Assembly: GCA_035534835.1 (NCBI GenBank) | Contig: DATLRE010000178.1 | Coordinates: 1-19,842 of the forward strand | DNA: 19,842 bases | Direction of reading: 5' to 3' | DNA from: Bog-756 sp035534835 | GTDB lineage: Bacteria; Actinomycetota; Acidimicrobiia; Acidimicrobiales; RAAP-2 | In this document: in pieces, positions 1 through 6,364 of the stretch | Layout of the letters: the number at the start of each line of letters is the position of its first letter | How positions within the stretch are numbered: position 1 is the stretch's first letter | The notes under the pieces: model-generated | The model's database searches: none | The model's input: the letters and a program-made list of their open reading frames with translations, nothing else | Told to the model about the DNA's origin: nothing | Made by a program: the position numbers and the translations under genes

Positions 1-308
1 GACACGAAAGAGGCCAGGGAGTCGGCCAGCGAGGACAGCCGGACCGTCCGGCCGGGCTCCCCACCACCGGGCACCGGGGTGGGAGCAGAACCGGCAGAAC
101 CGGCGCCACGCTGAGTCGTACGCCCGGTCGAACCGGCGGACCGCTGAGCGGCACGTCCGGCCGAACCGGCGGCACGCTGAGCGGCACGTCCGGCCGAACC
201 TGCGGACCGCTGAGTGGCACGCCCGGTCGAACCTGCGGACGGCAGCGCGTCGGGCAGCGCATCGGGCAGTGCGTCGAAGAGTGCTTCGGAACGGGTGGCG
301 AGCGCCAT
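1..308 (-). CDS. N-terminal part of an unidentified protein with tandem 11-residue repeats (runs off the window)
   Basis: Reading the minus strand from ATG at 308 gives an open frame of 102 codons that continues past position 1, so only the N-terminus is visible. It begins MALATRSEALFDALPDALP, which includes three DALP units, then has four 11-residue units of the type AQRSAGSAGRA rich in Ala, Gly, Ser, Arg and Gln, then a Pro/Gly linker, and ends in RTVRLSSLADSLASFV, which may be where a folded domain begins. A GGAAG Shine-Dalgarno match lies 9 bases before the ATG. The repeat tract looks disordered and positively charged, since it has many Arg and no acidic residues. I do not recognise the family. 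The gene is divergent from pdxS and shares the 125-base spacer 309-433 with it. The coding call rests on the start, the SD and repeats that keep the frame. Confidence 0.6.
   Translation of the reverse strand, partial: MALATRSEALFDALPDALPDALPSAGSTGRATQRSAGSAGRAAQRAAGSAGRAAQRSAGSTGRTTQRGAGSAGSAPTPVPGGGEPGRTVRLSSLADSLASFV
111..242. repeat. Four tandem 33-bp units (11 codons each)
   Basis: The anchor CTGAG recurs at 111, 144, 177 and 210, an exact 33-base period, and the four units differ at only a few positions each. The period is a multiple of three, and on the minus strand each unit encodes a variant of an 11-residue block (such as AQRAAGSAGRA), so the array is a protein-level repeat inside the partial minus-strand gene. 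There are no unique spacers, so this is not a CRISPR array. Confidence 0.85.
242..277. repeat. Three tandem 12-bp units encoding DALP
   Basis: Three 12-base units at 242-253, 254-265 and 266-277 (GGCAGCGCGTCG and two single-base variants) follow each other directly. On the minus strand they encode Asp-Ala-Leu-Pro three times, immediately before the 33-bp array in the same reading frame. Confidence 0.75.
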
Positions 309-317
309 GGGACGAGA

Positions 318-322
318 CTTCC
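318..322 (-). promoter_or_regulatory. Shine-Dalgarno site of the minus-strand gene
   Basis: GGAAG on the minus strand lies 9 bases before the ATG at 308. It supports that start and contrasts with the + strand unit heads nearby, which have no such site. I see no clear promoter for this gene in the rest of 309-433. Confidence 0.5.
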
Positions 323-421
323 ACGGGGGTGTGACAGCGTGACGACGGGCGCAGGGGAGGTCCCGGGTGAGAGTTGCGTGTGCGCCGGTGCGCCGACGGA
401 GGGCCAGGTCACAGCCACGGA

Positions 422-427
422 TAGACT
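422..427 (+). promoter_or_regulatory. Probable -10 element for a leaderless pdxS mRNA
   Basis: TAGACT matches the actinobacterial -10 pattern TANNNT and ends 6 bases before the pdxS ATG at 434, which would place transcription initiation at or next to the start codon. There is no Shine-Dalgarno sequence between them and no clear TTGACA-like -35 in the expected place. The rest of the 309-433 spacer shows no recognisable riboswitch or operator. Confidence 0.55.
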
Positions 428-433
428 GGGCCG

Positions 434-1333
434 ATGACCGACGCCACCCACACCGACCGTCCGACCGGCACCTTCACCGTCAAGCGGGGACTCGCCGAGA
501 TGCTCCGCGGTGGCGTCATCATGGACGTGGTGGACGCCGAGCAGGCCAAGGTCGCCGAGGATGCCGGCGCGGTGGCCGTCATGGCGCTGGAGCGGGTGCC
601 GGCCGACATCCGGCGCGACGGCGGGGTGGCCCGCATGAGCGACCCCGCACTGATCGAGGGGATCCAGTCCGCCGTCACCATCCCCGTGATGGCCAAGGCC
701 CGCATCGGACACTTCGCGGAGGCCCAGGTACTGGCGGCACTGGGCGTGGACTTCATCGACGAGAGCGAGGTCCTCACGCCGGCCGACGAGGCCCACCACA
801 TCGACAAGTGGGCCTACGAGGTCCCCTTCGTGTGTGGCGCGACCAATCTGGGCGAGGCGCTCCGTCGGATCTCCGAGGGGGCGGCCATGATCCGCTCGAA
901 GGGTGAAGCCGGTACCGGCAACATCGTCGAGGCCGTGCGCCACCTCCGCTCGATCCTGGGCGACATCCGCAGGGTCACCGAGGCCGACTCGGCAGAGCTG
1001 TATGGGTGGGCGAAGGAGCTGGCCGCCCCCATCGGGCTCGTCCAGGAGATCGCCACGACCGGCCGCCTGCCCGTCCCGCTGTTCTGTGCCGGTGGCATCG
1101 CCACGCCCGCCGACGCCTCGCTCGTGATGCAGCTCGGGGCCGAGGCCGTGTTCGTGGGATCGGGCATCTTCAAGAGCTCGAACCCGTCGGCCATGGCCCG
1201 CGCCGTGGTCGAGGCGACCGCCCACTATGCCGACGCCGGGCTGGTGGCCAAGGTCTCCACCGGTCTGGGCGGCGCCATGGCGGGCCAGGAGATCGGCACG
1301 CTCGGCGTGCACCTGGCCGATCGTGGCTGGTAG
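434..1333 (+). CDS. pdxS: Pyridoxal 5'-phosphate synthase, synthase subunit PdxS
   Basis: Cytosolic (beta/alpha)8-barrel subunit that condenses ribose 5-phosphate, glyceraldehyde 3-phosphate and ammonia directly to pyridoxal 5'-phosphate; in the family twelve copies assemble with PdxT, which supplies the ammonia. The 299-residue product has the usual length. Visible family residues are Asp31 (GGVIMDVV), Lys88 in MAKARIGH and Lys156 in RSKGEAGTG; the two lysines carry the covalent intermediates in characterised enzymes. The phosphate-binding GGIATPADA and VFVGSGIFKS segments are intact. The first 13 residues are a short variable leader before TFTVKRGLAEMLRGG. The start sits 6 bases after TAGACT with no SD, suggesting a leaderless message. 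pdxT follows after 36 bases and is presumably cotranscribed. Confidence 0.97.
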   Translation: MTDATHTDRPTGTFTVKRGLAEMLRGGVIMDVVDAEQAKVAEDAGAVAVMALERVPADIRRDGGVARMSDPALIEGIQSAVTIPVMAKARIGHFAEAQVLAALGVDFIDESEVLTPADEAHHIDKWAYEVPFVCGATNLGEALRRISEGAAMIRSKGEAGTGNIVEAVRHLRSILGDIRRVTEADSAELYGWAKELAAPIGLVQEIATTGRLPVPLFCAGGIATPADASLVMQLGAEAVFVGSGIFKSSNPSAMARAVVEATAHYADAGLVAKVSTGLGGAMAGQEIGTLGVHLADRGW

Positions 1334-1369
1334 CCGCACGCCCGCCGGCCTCGACCGGCCCCCGGTCCG

Positions 1370-1972
1370 TTGACCATCGGGGTCCTCGCCCTCCAGGGCG
1401 ACGTGCGCGAGCACGCCGCTGCCTTCGCCGACCTCGGTGAACCCGTCCGCGAGGTCCGGCGTCCGGACGACCTCGACGGCCTCGCCGGCCTGGTGGTCCC
1501 CGGTGGCGAGTCGACCACGTTGTCGCTGCTGCTCCGGTCCTCCGGGCTCGCAGATCCGCTGGCCCGAGCCCTCGGTGGGGGGCTGGCGGTGTTCGGCACC
1601 TGCGCCGGGATGATCCTCCTGTCCACCGCGGTGCTCGACGGGCGGGACGACCAGCTCAATTTCGGGGTGATCGACCTCACCATCCGGCGCAATGGCTACG
1701 GGCGCCAGGTCGCCTCGTTCGAGGGGACGGTCGACGTTCCGACGCTGGGCGGCCCCCCGTTGCCCGCCGTGTTCATCCGGGCCCCGGTCGTCGAGGAGTG
1801 CGGATCCGGAGTGGAGGTCCTGGCTACGCTGCCGGGCGAAGAAGGCGCGCCCGACCAGCCGGTCGTGTGCCGTCAGGGTTCGGTCCTCGTCGCGTCCTTC
1901 CATCCGGAGCTGACCGCGGACCGTAGGCTGCAACGGCTGTTCGTGGAGATGACGAAGGAAGAAAGGCGTTAG
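1370..1972 (+). CDS. pdxT: Pyridoxal 5'-phosphate synthase, glutaminase subunit PdxT
   Basis: Class I glutamine amidotransferase that hydrolyses glutamine and channels ammonia to PdxS. The 200-residue product begins MTIGVLALQGDVREH, the canonical family N-terminus, which fixes the start at a TTG codon, the only TTG start assigned in this window. The catalytic triad is visible: Cys78 in FGTCAGM, His178 and Glu180 in SFHPELT; the PGGEST loop (residues 44-49) and RAP segment (137-139) are also conserved. No strong Shine-Dalgarno precedes the TTG. The reading frame ends 3 bases before yebC, so pdxS, pdxT and yebC look like one transcript. No PdxR/MocR-type regulator is visible in the window. Confidence 0.97.
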   Translation: MTIGVLALQGDVREHAAAFADLGEPVREVRRPDDLDGLAGLVVPGGESTTLSLLLRSSGLADPLARALGGGLAVFGTCAGMILLSTAVLDGRDDQLNFGVIDLTIRRNGYGRQVASFEGTVDVPTLGGPPLPAVFIRAPVVEECGSGVEVLATLPGEEGAPDQPVVCRQGSVLVASFHPELTADRRLQRLFVEMTKEERR

Positions 1973-1975
1973 GCG

Positions 1976-2725
1976 ATGTCGGGACACTCGAAGTGGGCGA
2001 CCACCAAGCACCAGAAGGGCGCCAAGGACGCGGCGCGGGCCAAGGTGTTCGCCAAGCTCATCCGCCAGATCGAGGTGGCGGCCCGCGAGGGCGGAAGTGA
2101 CATGACCGCCAACGCCAGCCTGCGCACGATGTACACGAAGGCACGGGACTCCTCGGTCCCCATCGACACCATCGAGCGGGCCATCAAGCGCGGCTCTGGC
2201 GAGCTCGAGGGCGTCCGGTACGAGTCGATCTCCTACGAGGGGTATGCCCCCGACGGTGTGGCCGTCATCGTCGAGTGCCTGTCGGACAACCGGAACCGCA
2301 CCGGCGCGGAAATCCGCAACCTGTTCGCCAAGAACGGCGGGGCCATGGCCGAGCCCGGTTCGGTCAGCTGGCAGTTCGAGCGCAAGGGCGTCATCGCCGT
2401 ACCCCGGGCCCACGACGAGGAGCAGATCCTCGAGGTGGCGATGGAGGCGGGCGGCGAGGACCTGGCCGACGAGGGCGAGCGGTGGCTGGTCAGCAGTGAC
2501 CCGTCCGACCTGATGGCCGTGCGCTCCGCCCTGGAGGAGGCCGGGCTCGAACCCGGCGCGCCCGAGCTGTCGATGGTCCCGACCACGACCGTCGAGGTGG
2601 CCTCGGAGTCGGAGGCCAAACGCGTGCTGCGCTTGATCGAGGCGCTCGACGACCACGACGACGTGCAGAACGTCTACGCCAACTTCGACATCCCCGACGA
2701 GGTCATGGCCGCCTACGAGGGCTGA
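1976..2725 (+). CDS. yebC: YebC/PmpR (TACO1) family protein
   Basis: A 249-residue protein starting with the family signature MSGHSKWATTKHQKGAKDA and keeping SSVPIDTIERAIKRGSG, YEGYAPDGVA, DNRNRTGAEIR and GSVSWQFERKG, so all three structural domains are present. Members were first described as DNA-binding regulators; more recent work on YebC and mitochondrial TACO1 shows a ribosome-associated role that relieves stalling at proline-rich stretches. Which role applies here cannot be read from sequence, although several proteins in this window (YajC tail, SecF tail) carry proline-rich segments. An AAAGG Shine-Dalgarno overlaps the end of pdxT about 9 bases before the ATG. The position between pdxT and ruvC is the conserved actinobacterial one. 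Confidence 0.95.
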   Translation: MSGHSKWATTKHQKGAKDAARAKVFAKLIRQIEVAAREGGSDMTANASLRTMYTKARDSSVPIDTIERAIKRGSGELEGVRYESISYEGYAPDGVAVIVECLSDNRNRTGAEIRNLFAKNGGAMAEPGSVSWQFERKGVIAVPRAHDEEQILEVAMEAGGEDLADEGERWLVSSDPSDLMAVRSALEEAGLEPGAPELSMVPTTTVEVASESEAKRVLRLIEALDDHDDVQNVYANFDIPDEVMAAYEG

Positions 2726-2816
2726 GCGGCCGGCCGGTCCCCGGCCACCCGGTACCCGTGACTCGGAGACCGGCCAGGGTCGCACCGGGATCACCCCGCG
2801 GCGGTGTCGCCCCGGC

Positions 2817-2822
2817 TACCAT
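2817..2822 (+). promoter_or_regulatory. Probable -10 element for a leaderless ruvC mRNA
   Basis: TACCAT fits TANNNT and ends 7 bases before the ruvC ATG at 2830. The 104-base spacer 2726-2829 contains no purine-rich SD close to that ATG, so initiation at or near the start codon is likely. This supports choosing 2830 over the GTG at 2758 in the same frame. Confidence 0.5.
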
Positions 2823-2829
2823 CGAACGC

Positions 2830-3375
2830 ATGTTCGTCCTCGGAATCGATCCCGGCCTGTCGCGCTGCGGCTACGGCGTGGTGACCCGTGACGGGGGATC
2901 ACTGGTCGCCGTGGCCGGGGGCGTGATCTCGTCGGCACCCACGATGCCCCTGCCCGACCGGCTGCGCACCCTGTCCGACGAACTCCGTGCTCTGGTGGCC
3001 GAGTTCCGTCCCGATGCCGTGGTCGTCGAGCGCGTCTTCTTCCAGGTCAACGCCCGCACCGCCATGGCCACGGGCCAGGCCGCCGGAGTGGCGCTGGTGG
3101 CGGCGGCCGAGGCCGGCTGCGAGGTGGCCCAGTACACCTCGAACGAGGTGAAGCAGGCGCTCGTCGGATACGGCGGCGCCACCAAGGACCAGGTGCAGCG
3201 CATGGTCGCGTCCCTGCTGGGTCTGTCCGAGTCACCCCGTCCGGCCGACGTGGCCGATGCCCTCGCCCTGGCCGCCTGCCACCTCACCGCGCAGGGGCTA
3301 CGACGGGCCGTCGACGCGGCGCGGGCGGGTGCCGCCGCAGTTCCCGACCCGGCCGGTGAGGCGGTGGCCCGGTGA
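2830..3375 (+). CDS. ruvC: Crossover junction endodeoxyribonuclease RuvC
   Basis: Homodimeric Mg2+-dependent nuclease that cuts Holliday junctions symmetrically while bound to the RuvAB branch-migration complex. From ATG 2830 the product is 181 residues and begins MFVLGIDPGLSRCGYGVV, the standard RuvC N-terminus. The four acidic catalytic residues are all visible: Asp7 (GIDPG), Glu67 (VVVERVF), Asp140 and Asp143 (ADVADALA), and the FFQVNARTAMATGQAAGV segment is intact. The frame is open back to a GTG at 2758, but the added 24 residues resemble no RuvC and would cross the putative promoter. The last codons overlap ruvA by GTGA, suggesting coupled translation. The final roughly 25 residues form an Ala-rich tail. 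Confidence 0.96.
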   Translation: MFVLGIDPGLSRCGYGVVTRDGGSLVAVAGGVISSAPTMPLPDRLRTLSDELRALVAEFRPDAVVVERVFFQVNARTAMATGQAAGVALVAAAEAGCEVAQYTSNEVKQALVGYGGATKDQVQRMVASLLGLSESPRPADVADALALAACHLTAQGLRRAVDAARAGAAAVPDPAGEAVAR

Positions 3376-3965
3376 TCGGCTCGCTGCGCGGCACGCTCCT
3401 CGACCGCCCGTCGCCTGGCGAGGTCGTCGTCGAGGTCCAGGGCGTGGGGTACCGGGCGTCGGTCCCCACCAACGTGCTGGCCGGGCTGGGAGCGCCCGGC
3501 TCCGCGGTCTTCCTCCACGTGCACACCCACGTGCGCGAGGACGCCATCGTGCTGTACGGCTTCGCCCACGCCGACGAGCGCCGCTGCTTCGAGGCGCTTC
3601 TCGGGGCCCACGGGGTGGGACCGTCCCTCGCCCTCGCCATCCTGTCGGCGCTGTCGCCCGCCGCGCTGTCGACCGCAGTCCTCGAGGACGACGTGGACAC
3701 CCTCTGCCTGGTGCCGGGTGTCGGCAAGAAGACCGCGGCCCGCCTGCTGCTCGAACTCAAGGCCAGGCTCGACCTCCCGAGCCTCGATGGCGGAGCGTCC
3801 CCTCCGGTCGCCGGCGGCTCGGCGCGGGGAGAGGCCCGCGCCGCGCTGTCCGAACTCGGCTACGGACCCGACGAGATCTCGGGGGCCCTGGACGGGCTCG
3901 ACGCCGGGGCCTCGGTCGAGGAGCAGGTCCGGGCCGCCCTGCGCGAACTGGTGCGGAACCGGTGA
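3372..3965 (+). CDS. ruvA: Holliday junction branch migration protein RuvA
   Basis: Tetrameric junction-binding protein that holds the four-way DNA in a square-planar form and recruits RuvB rings. The 197-residue product starts MIGSLRGTLLDRPSPGEVVV (GTG start). An N-terminal OB-fold domain covers about residues 1-63, followed by helix-hairpin-helix motifs including VPGVGKKTAARL at 114-125. A Gly/Ala/Ser linker at about 135-150 leads to the C-terminal domain III (ALSELGYGPDEISGAL), which contacts RuvB. Length is normal. The start overlaps the ruvC stop by GTGA and the stop overlaps the ruvB start by GTGA, so the three Ruv proteins are probably made by coupled translation. A GAGG lies upstream as a possible SD. 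Confidence 0.96.
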   Translation: MIGSLRGTLLDRPSPGEVVVEVQGVGYRASVPTNVLAGLGAPGSAVFLHVHTHVREDAIVLYGFAHADERRCFEALLGAHGVGPSLALAILSALSPAALSTAVLEDDVDTLCLVPGVGKKTAARLLLELKARLDLPSLDGGASPPVAGGSARGEARAALSELGYGPDEISGALDGLDAGASVEEQVRAALRELVRNR

Positions 3966-5035
3966 CTCCCGACGCCCGGAAGGAGGTGCTCGCACCCCAC
4001 GGGGTCGACGCCGGGGTGGAACGTGACCCGCTGCGACCGGTCGACCCGGTGGCCGCGCCGGCCGAGGAGGCGGACGAGGCAGGGCTCCGTCCACGGGCTC
4101 TGGCAGAGTTCGTGGGCCAGGGGCAGCTGACCGAGCACCTCCGCATCGTGATCGAGGCCGCCCTCAAGCGGGACCAGCCGGCCGACCACCTGTTGTTCGC
4201 CGGCCCGCCCGGGCTCGGCAAGACGTCGTTGGCCGGCATCGTGGCGTCGGAACTGGGCGTCGGCCTCCGCATCACCTCCGGCCCGGTGCTGGTCCGTTCG
4301 GGCGACCTCGCCGCGCTCCTCACCGATCTGCAGGAGGGAGACGTCCTGTTCATCGACGAGATCCACCGGATGCACCGCTCGGTCGAGGAGATCCTCTATC
4401 CGGCCATGGAGGACTTCAAACTCGACATCCTCATCGGCAAGGGTCCGACGGCCCGCAGCATCCGGCTCGACCTGCCCCGGTTCACCCTGGTCGGGGCCAC
4501 CACCCGGACAGGGCTCGTGGCGGGGCCGCTGCGCGACCGCTTCGGGTTCGTCGGCCGTCTCGACCTCTACGACGCGACCGAGCTCGAGGCGATCGTCCTG
4601 CGTTCGGCCGGGATCCTCGGCGTCCCCGTCGACCCCGACGGGGCCCGCAGGATCGCCGAGCGGTCGCGGGGCACACCCCGGATCGCCAACCGCCTCCTGC
4701 GGCGCGTGCGCGATTACGTCGAAGTGCGGGCCGACGGGGCCATCACCTCGGAGGCGGCCCGCGCCGGGCTCGACGTGTTCGGGGTCGACGAGCTCGGCCT
4801 CGACAAGGTCGACCGGGCCATCCTGGACGTGCTGTGCCGTCGGTTCGCGGGCCGGCCGGTGGGCCTCACGACCCTGGCCCAGTGCATCGGCGAGGAGCCC
4901 GACACCATCGAGGACGCCTACGAGCCGTACCTGCTGCAGCAGGGCCTGATCCAGCGCACCACCCGGGGTCGGATGGCCGGTCCGCGGGCGTGGGCCCACC
5001 TCGGGTTGACCCCCGTGGACGCCACGCTCCTCTGA
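3962..5035 (+). CDS. ruvB: Holliday junction branch migration ATPase RuvB
   Basis: Hexameric AAA+ motor that drives branch migration with RuvA. The 357-residue product from GTG 3962 has a variable acidic leader of about 40 residues, then LRPRALAEFVGQ, Walker A GPPGLGKTS at 81-89, Walker B VLFIDEIHR with Asp132 and Glu133, sensor 1 in LVGATTR, the arginine-finger segment GPLRDRFGF, sensor 2 in RGTPRIANRLLRR and a C-terminal winged helix ending GLIQRTTRGRM. The start overlaps the ruvA stop by GTGA; the frame is open further upstream but that sequence is out-of-frame ruvC/ruvA. The stop codon is the first three bases of the second copy of a 26-bp tandem duplication, so the last residues (LTPVDATLL) are encoded by the first copy. 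Confidence 0.97.
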   Translation: MTPDARKEVLAPHGVDAGVERDPLRPVDPVAAPAEEADEAGLRPRALAEFVGQGQLTEHLRIVIEAALKRDQPADHLLFAGPPGLGKTSLAGIVASELGVGLRITSGPVLVRSGDLAALLTDLQEGDVLFIDEIHRMHRSVEEILYPAMEDFKLDILIGKGPTARSIRLDLPRFTLVGATTRTGLVAGPLRDRFGFVGRLDLYDATELEAIVLRSAGILGVPVDPDGARRIAERSRGTPRIANRLLRRVRDYVEVRADGAITSEAARAGLDVFGVDELGLDKVDRAILDVLCRRFAGRPVGLTTLAQCIGEEPDTIEDAYEPYLLQQGLIQRTTRGRMAGPRAWAHLGLTPVDATLL

Positions 5036-5058
5036 CCCCCGTCGACGCCACGCTCCTC
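5007..5058. repeat. 26-bp tandem duplication across the ruvB stop codon
   Basis: Positions 5007-5032 and 5033-5058 are two adjacent 26-base copies that differ at one position (G at 5017, C at 5043). Each begins TGACCCCC and ends CGCTCCTC. Because 26 is not a multiple of three, the TGA that opens copy 1 is out of frame while the TGA that opens copy 2 is in frame and terminates ruvB. The spacer to queA also holds a 14-base direct repeat (CCGGCCGCCGTCCG at 5058-5071 and 5091-5104), so the ruvB-queA gap is largely built of repeats. I see no terminator in it. Confidence 0.85.
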
Positions 5059-5161
5059 CGGCCGCCGTCCGACCCCCGTCCGACCGCGCCCCGGCCGCCG
5101 TCCGTCCGCCGTGACGTCGCCTCCGGGCGGACACGCGAGATGGGGCCCGGACGGCGTCTGG

Positions 5162-5167
5162 CACCAT
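5162..5167 (+). promoter_or_regulatory. Possible -10 element for a leaderless queA mRNA
   Basis: CACCAT ends 6 bases before GTG 5174, the same geometry as at pdxS, ruvC and rel but with C instead of T in the first position. It is the weakest of the set, because the alternative queA start at ATG 5231 matches the family N-terminus and would then have a 5' leader without a visible SD. Confidence 0.35.
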
Positions 5168-5173
5168 GGTGCG

Positions 5174-6364
5174 GTGCCCGCCGCCTCCGAACCCACGGTG
5201 CACGACGCGCCCGCCCGTTCGTGCACGCCGATGTCCGCCTACGACTACGGACTGCCCGAGTCGGCCATCGCCCAGGAGCCGATCGAGCCCCGGAGTGCGG
5301 CGCGGCTGCTGATCGGACCGGGCCTGACCGACGCCGTCGATCCGACGCGCGGACAGCAGCGGGTCCCCGCGGTCGGCCATGCGACCGTGGACGACCTGCC
5401 CGGCCTGCTCCGTCCCGGCGATGTCGTGGTGGTGAACGACACCCGGGTGCTCACGGCACGGCTGGACCTGGCCAAGGTGAGCGGAGGACGGGCCGAGGTG
5501 CTCCTGCTCGAACCGCTCGGGCCACCCGACACCGACGGGACGTCCGAGTGGGCGGCCCTGGTGCGGCCGGGCCGGCGGCTGGCGCCCGGGACCCTGTTGG
5601 TCGAGGGCGGCACGGGCGCCTCCGGCCCGGCGGGCGGCCCCGTGGTCGAGGTGGGGGAGCCACTCGACCGCGACACGGACGGCCCCGGCACCCGGCGGAT
5701 CCGCCTGCTCGACCCGACGGTGGTGACCCGGGTCGGATCCATGCCCCTGCCTCCCTACATCCGTCGGGCGCTCGGCGACCCGGACCGCTACCAGACCGTC
5801 TACTCCGCCGACTCGGAACTGACGGACCGCTCGGCCGCCGCCCCGACCGCCGGTCTCCACTTCACCGCCGACCTCCTGGCCGCCTGCGAGGCGGCCGGGG
5901 CGCGGCTCGCCCGCGTCGACCTCATCATCGGGCTCGATACGTTCCGCCCCGTCACCGCCGCCACCGCCGAGGAGCACACCATCCATACCGAGCGTTACAC
6001 GGTGCCGGCCTCGACGGTCGCGGCGTGCGCCGGGGCCCGCCGGGTGATCGCGGTCGGGACGACCGCCGTGCGGGCGCTGGAGTCGGCCGCAGCCACCGGC
6101 GTCCTGTCCGGGCGCACCGACCTCTACATCCACGGCGACTTCGCGTTCCGGGTGGTCGACGTGCTGGTCACCAACTTCCACCTGCCGCGCTCCAGTCTCC
6201 TGCTGCTGGTCGAGGCGTTCTGCGGGCCGCAGTGGCGCGACCTGTACGCGACGGCGCTGGCCGAGGGGTACCGGTTCCTCTCGTTCGGCGATGCCATGGT
6301 CGTCGCCCGGGCAGGGGTGAAGGCGGCGCCCGTGTGGCGCGTCCCGGCGGGGTCCGGCTGGTGA
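5174..6364 (+). CDS. queA: S-adenosylmethionine:tRNA ribosyltransferase-isomerase QueA
   Basis: Transfers and isomerises the ribose of S-adenosylmethionine onto preQ1 already inserted in tRNA, forming epoxyqueuosine at wobble position 34 of GUN-anticodon tRNAs. Conserved segments are YDYGLPESAIAQEPIEPR, VVVNDTRVLTARL, AAPTAGLHFT, DTFRPVTAATAEEHTIHTE, VGTTAVRALESA, TDLYIHGDFAF, VTNFHLPRSSLLLLVEAF and GYRFLSFGDAM. From GTG 5174 the product is 396 residues; the family-like N-terminus begins at ATG 5231 (377 residues). Neither has an SD. I chose 5174 because CACCAT lies 6 bases upstream, but a start at 5231 is nearly as likely and the open frame reaches back to GTG 5111. The stop overlaps the tgt start by GTGA. 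Confidence 0.94.
   Translation: MPAASEPTVHDAPARSCTPMSAYDYGLPESAIAQEPIEPRSAARLLIGPGLTDAVDPTRGQQRVPAVGHATVDDLPGLLRPGDVVVVNDTRVLTARLDLAKVSGGRAEVLLLEPLGPPDTDGTSEWAALVRPGRRLAPGTLLVEGGTGASGPAGGPVVEVGEPLDRDTDGPGTRRIRLLDPTVVTRVGSMPLPPYIRRALGDPDRYQTVYSADSELTDRSAAAPTAGLHFTADLLAACEAAGARLARVDLIIGLDTFRPVTAATAEEHTIHTERYTVPASTVAACAGARRVIAVGTTAVRALESAAATGVLSGRTDLYIHGDFAFRVVDVLVTNFHLPRSSLLLLVEAFCGPQWRDLYATALAEGYRFLSFGDAMVVARAGVKAAPVWRVPAGSGW

Noticed and set aside
111..242. 33-bp repeats as a possible CRISPR array
   Set aside because: The units are directly adjacent without spacers and keep a reading frame, so they are coding tandem repeats.
309..433. Riboswitch or PdxR-type operator before pdxS
   Set aside because: No conserved aptamer-like structure or repeated operator half-sites are visible in the 125-base spacer.
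2758..2829. Upstream GTG extension of ruvC
   Set aside because: The extra 24 residues match no RuvC N-terminus and cross the TACCAT element; ATG 2830 gives the canonical start.
5111..5173. GTG 5111 as the queA start
   Set aside because: It adds residues with no family similarity, has no SD, and would contain the CACCAT element; 5174 or 5231 are better.
3860..6181. 773-codon open frame on the minus strand over ruvA-ruvB-queA
   Set aside because: It lies antisense to three clearly conserved genes; long antisense frames are usual in DNA this GC-rich, and its translation is low-complexity Gly/Arg/Asp without a domain.
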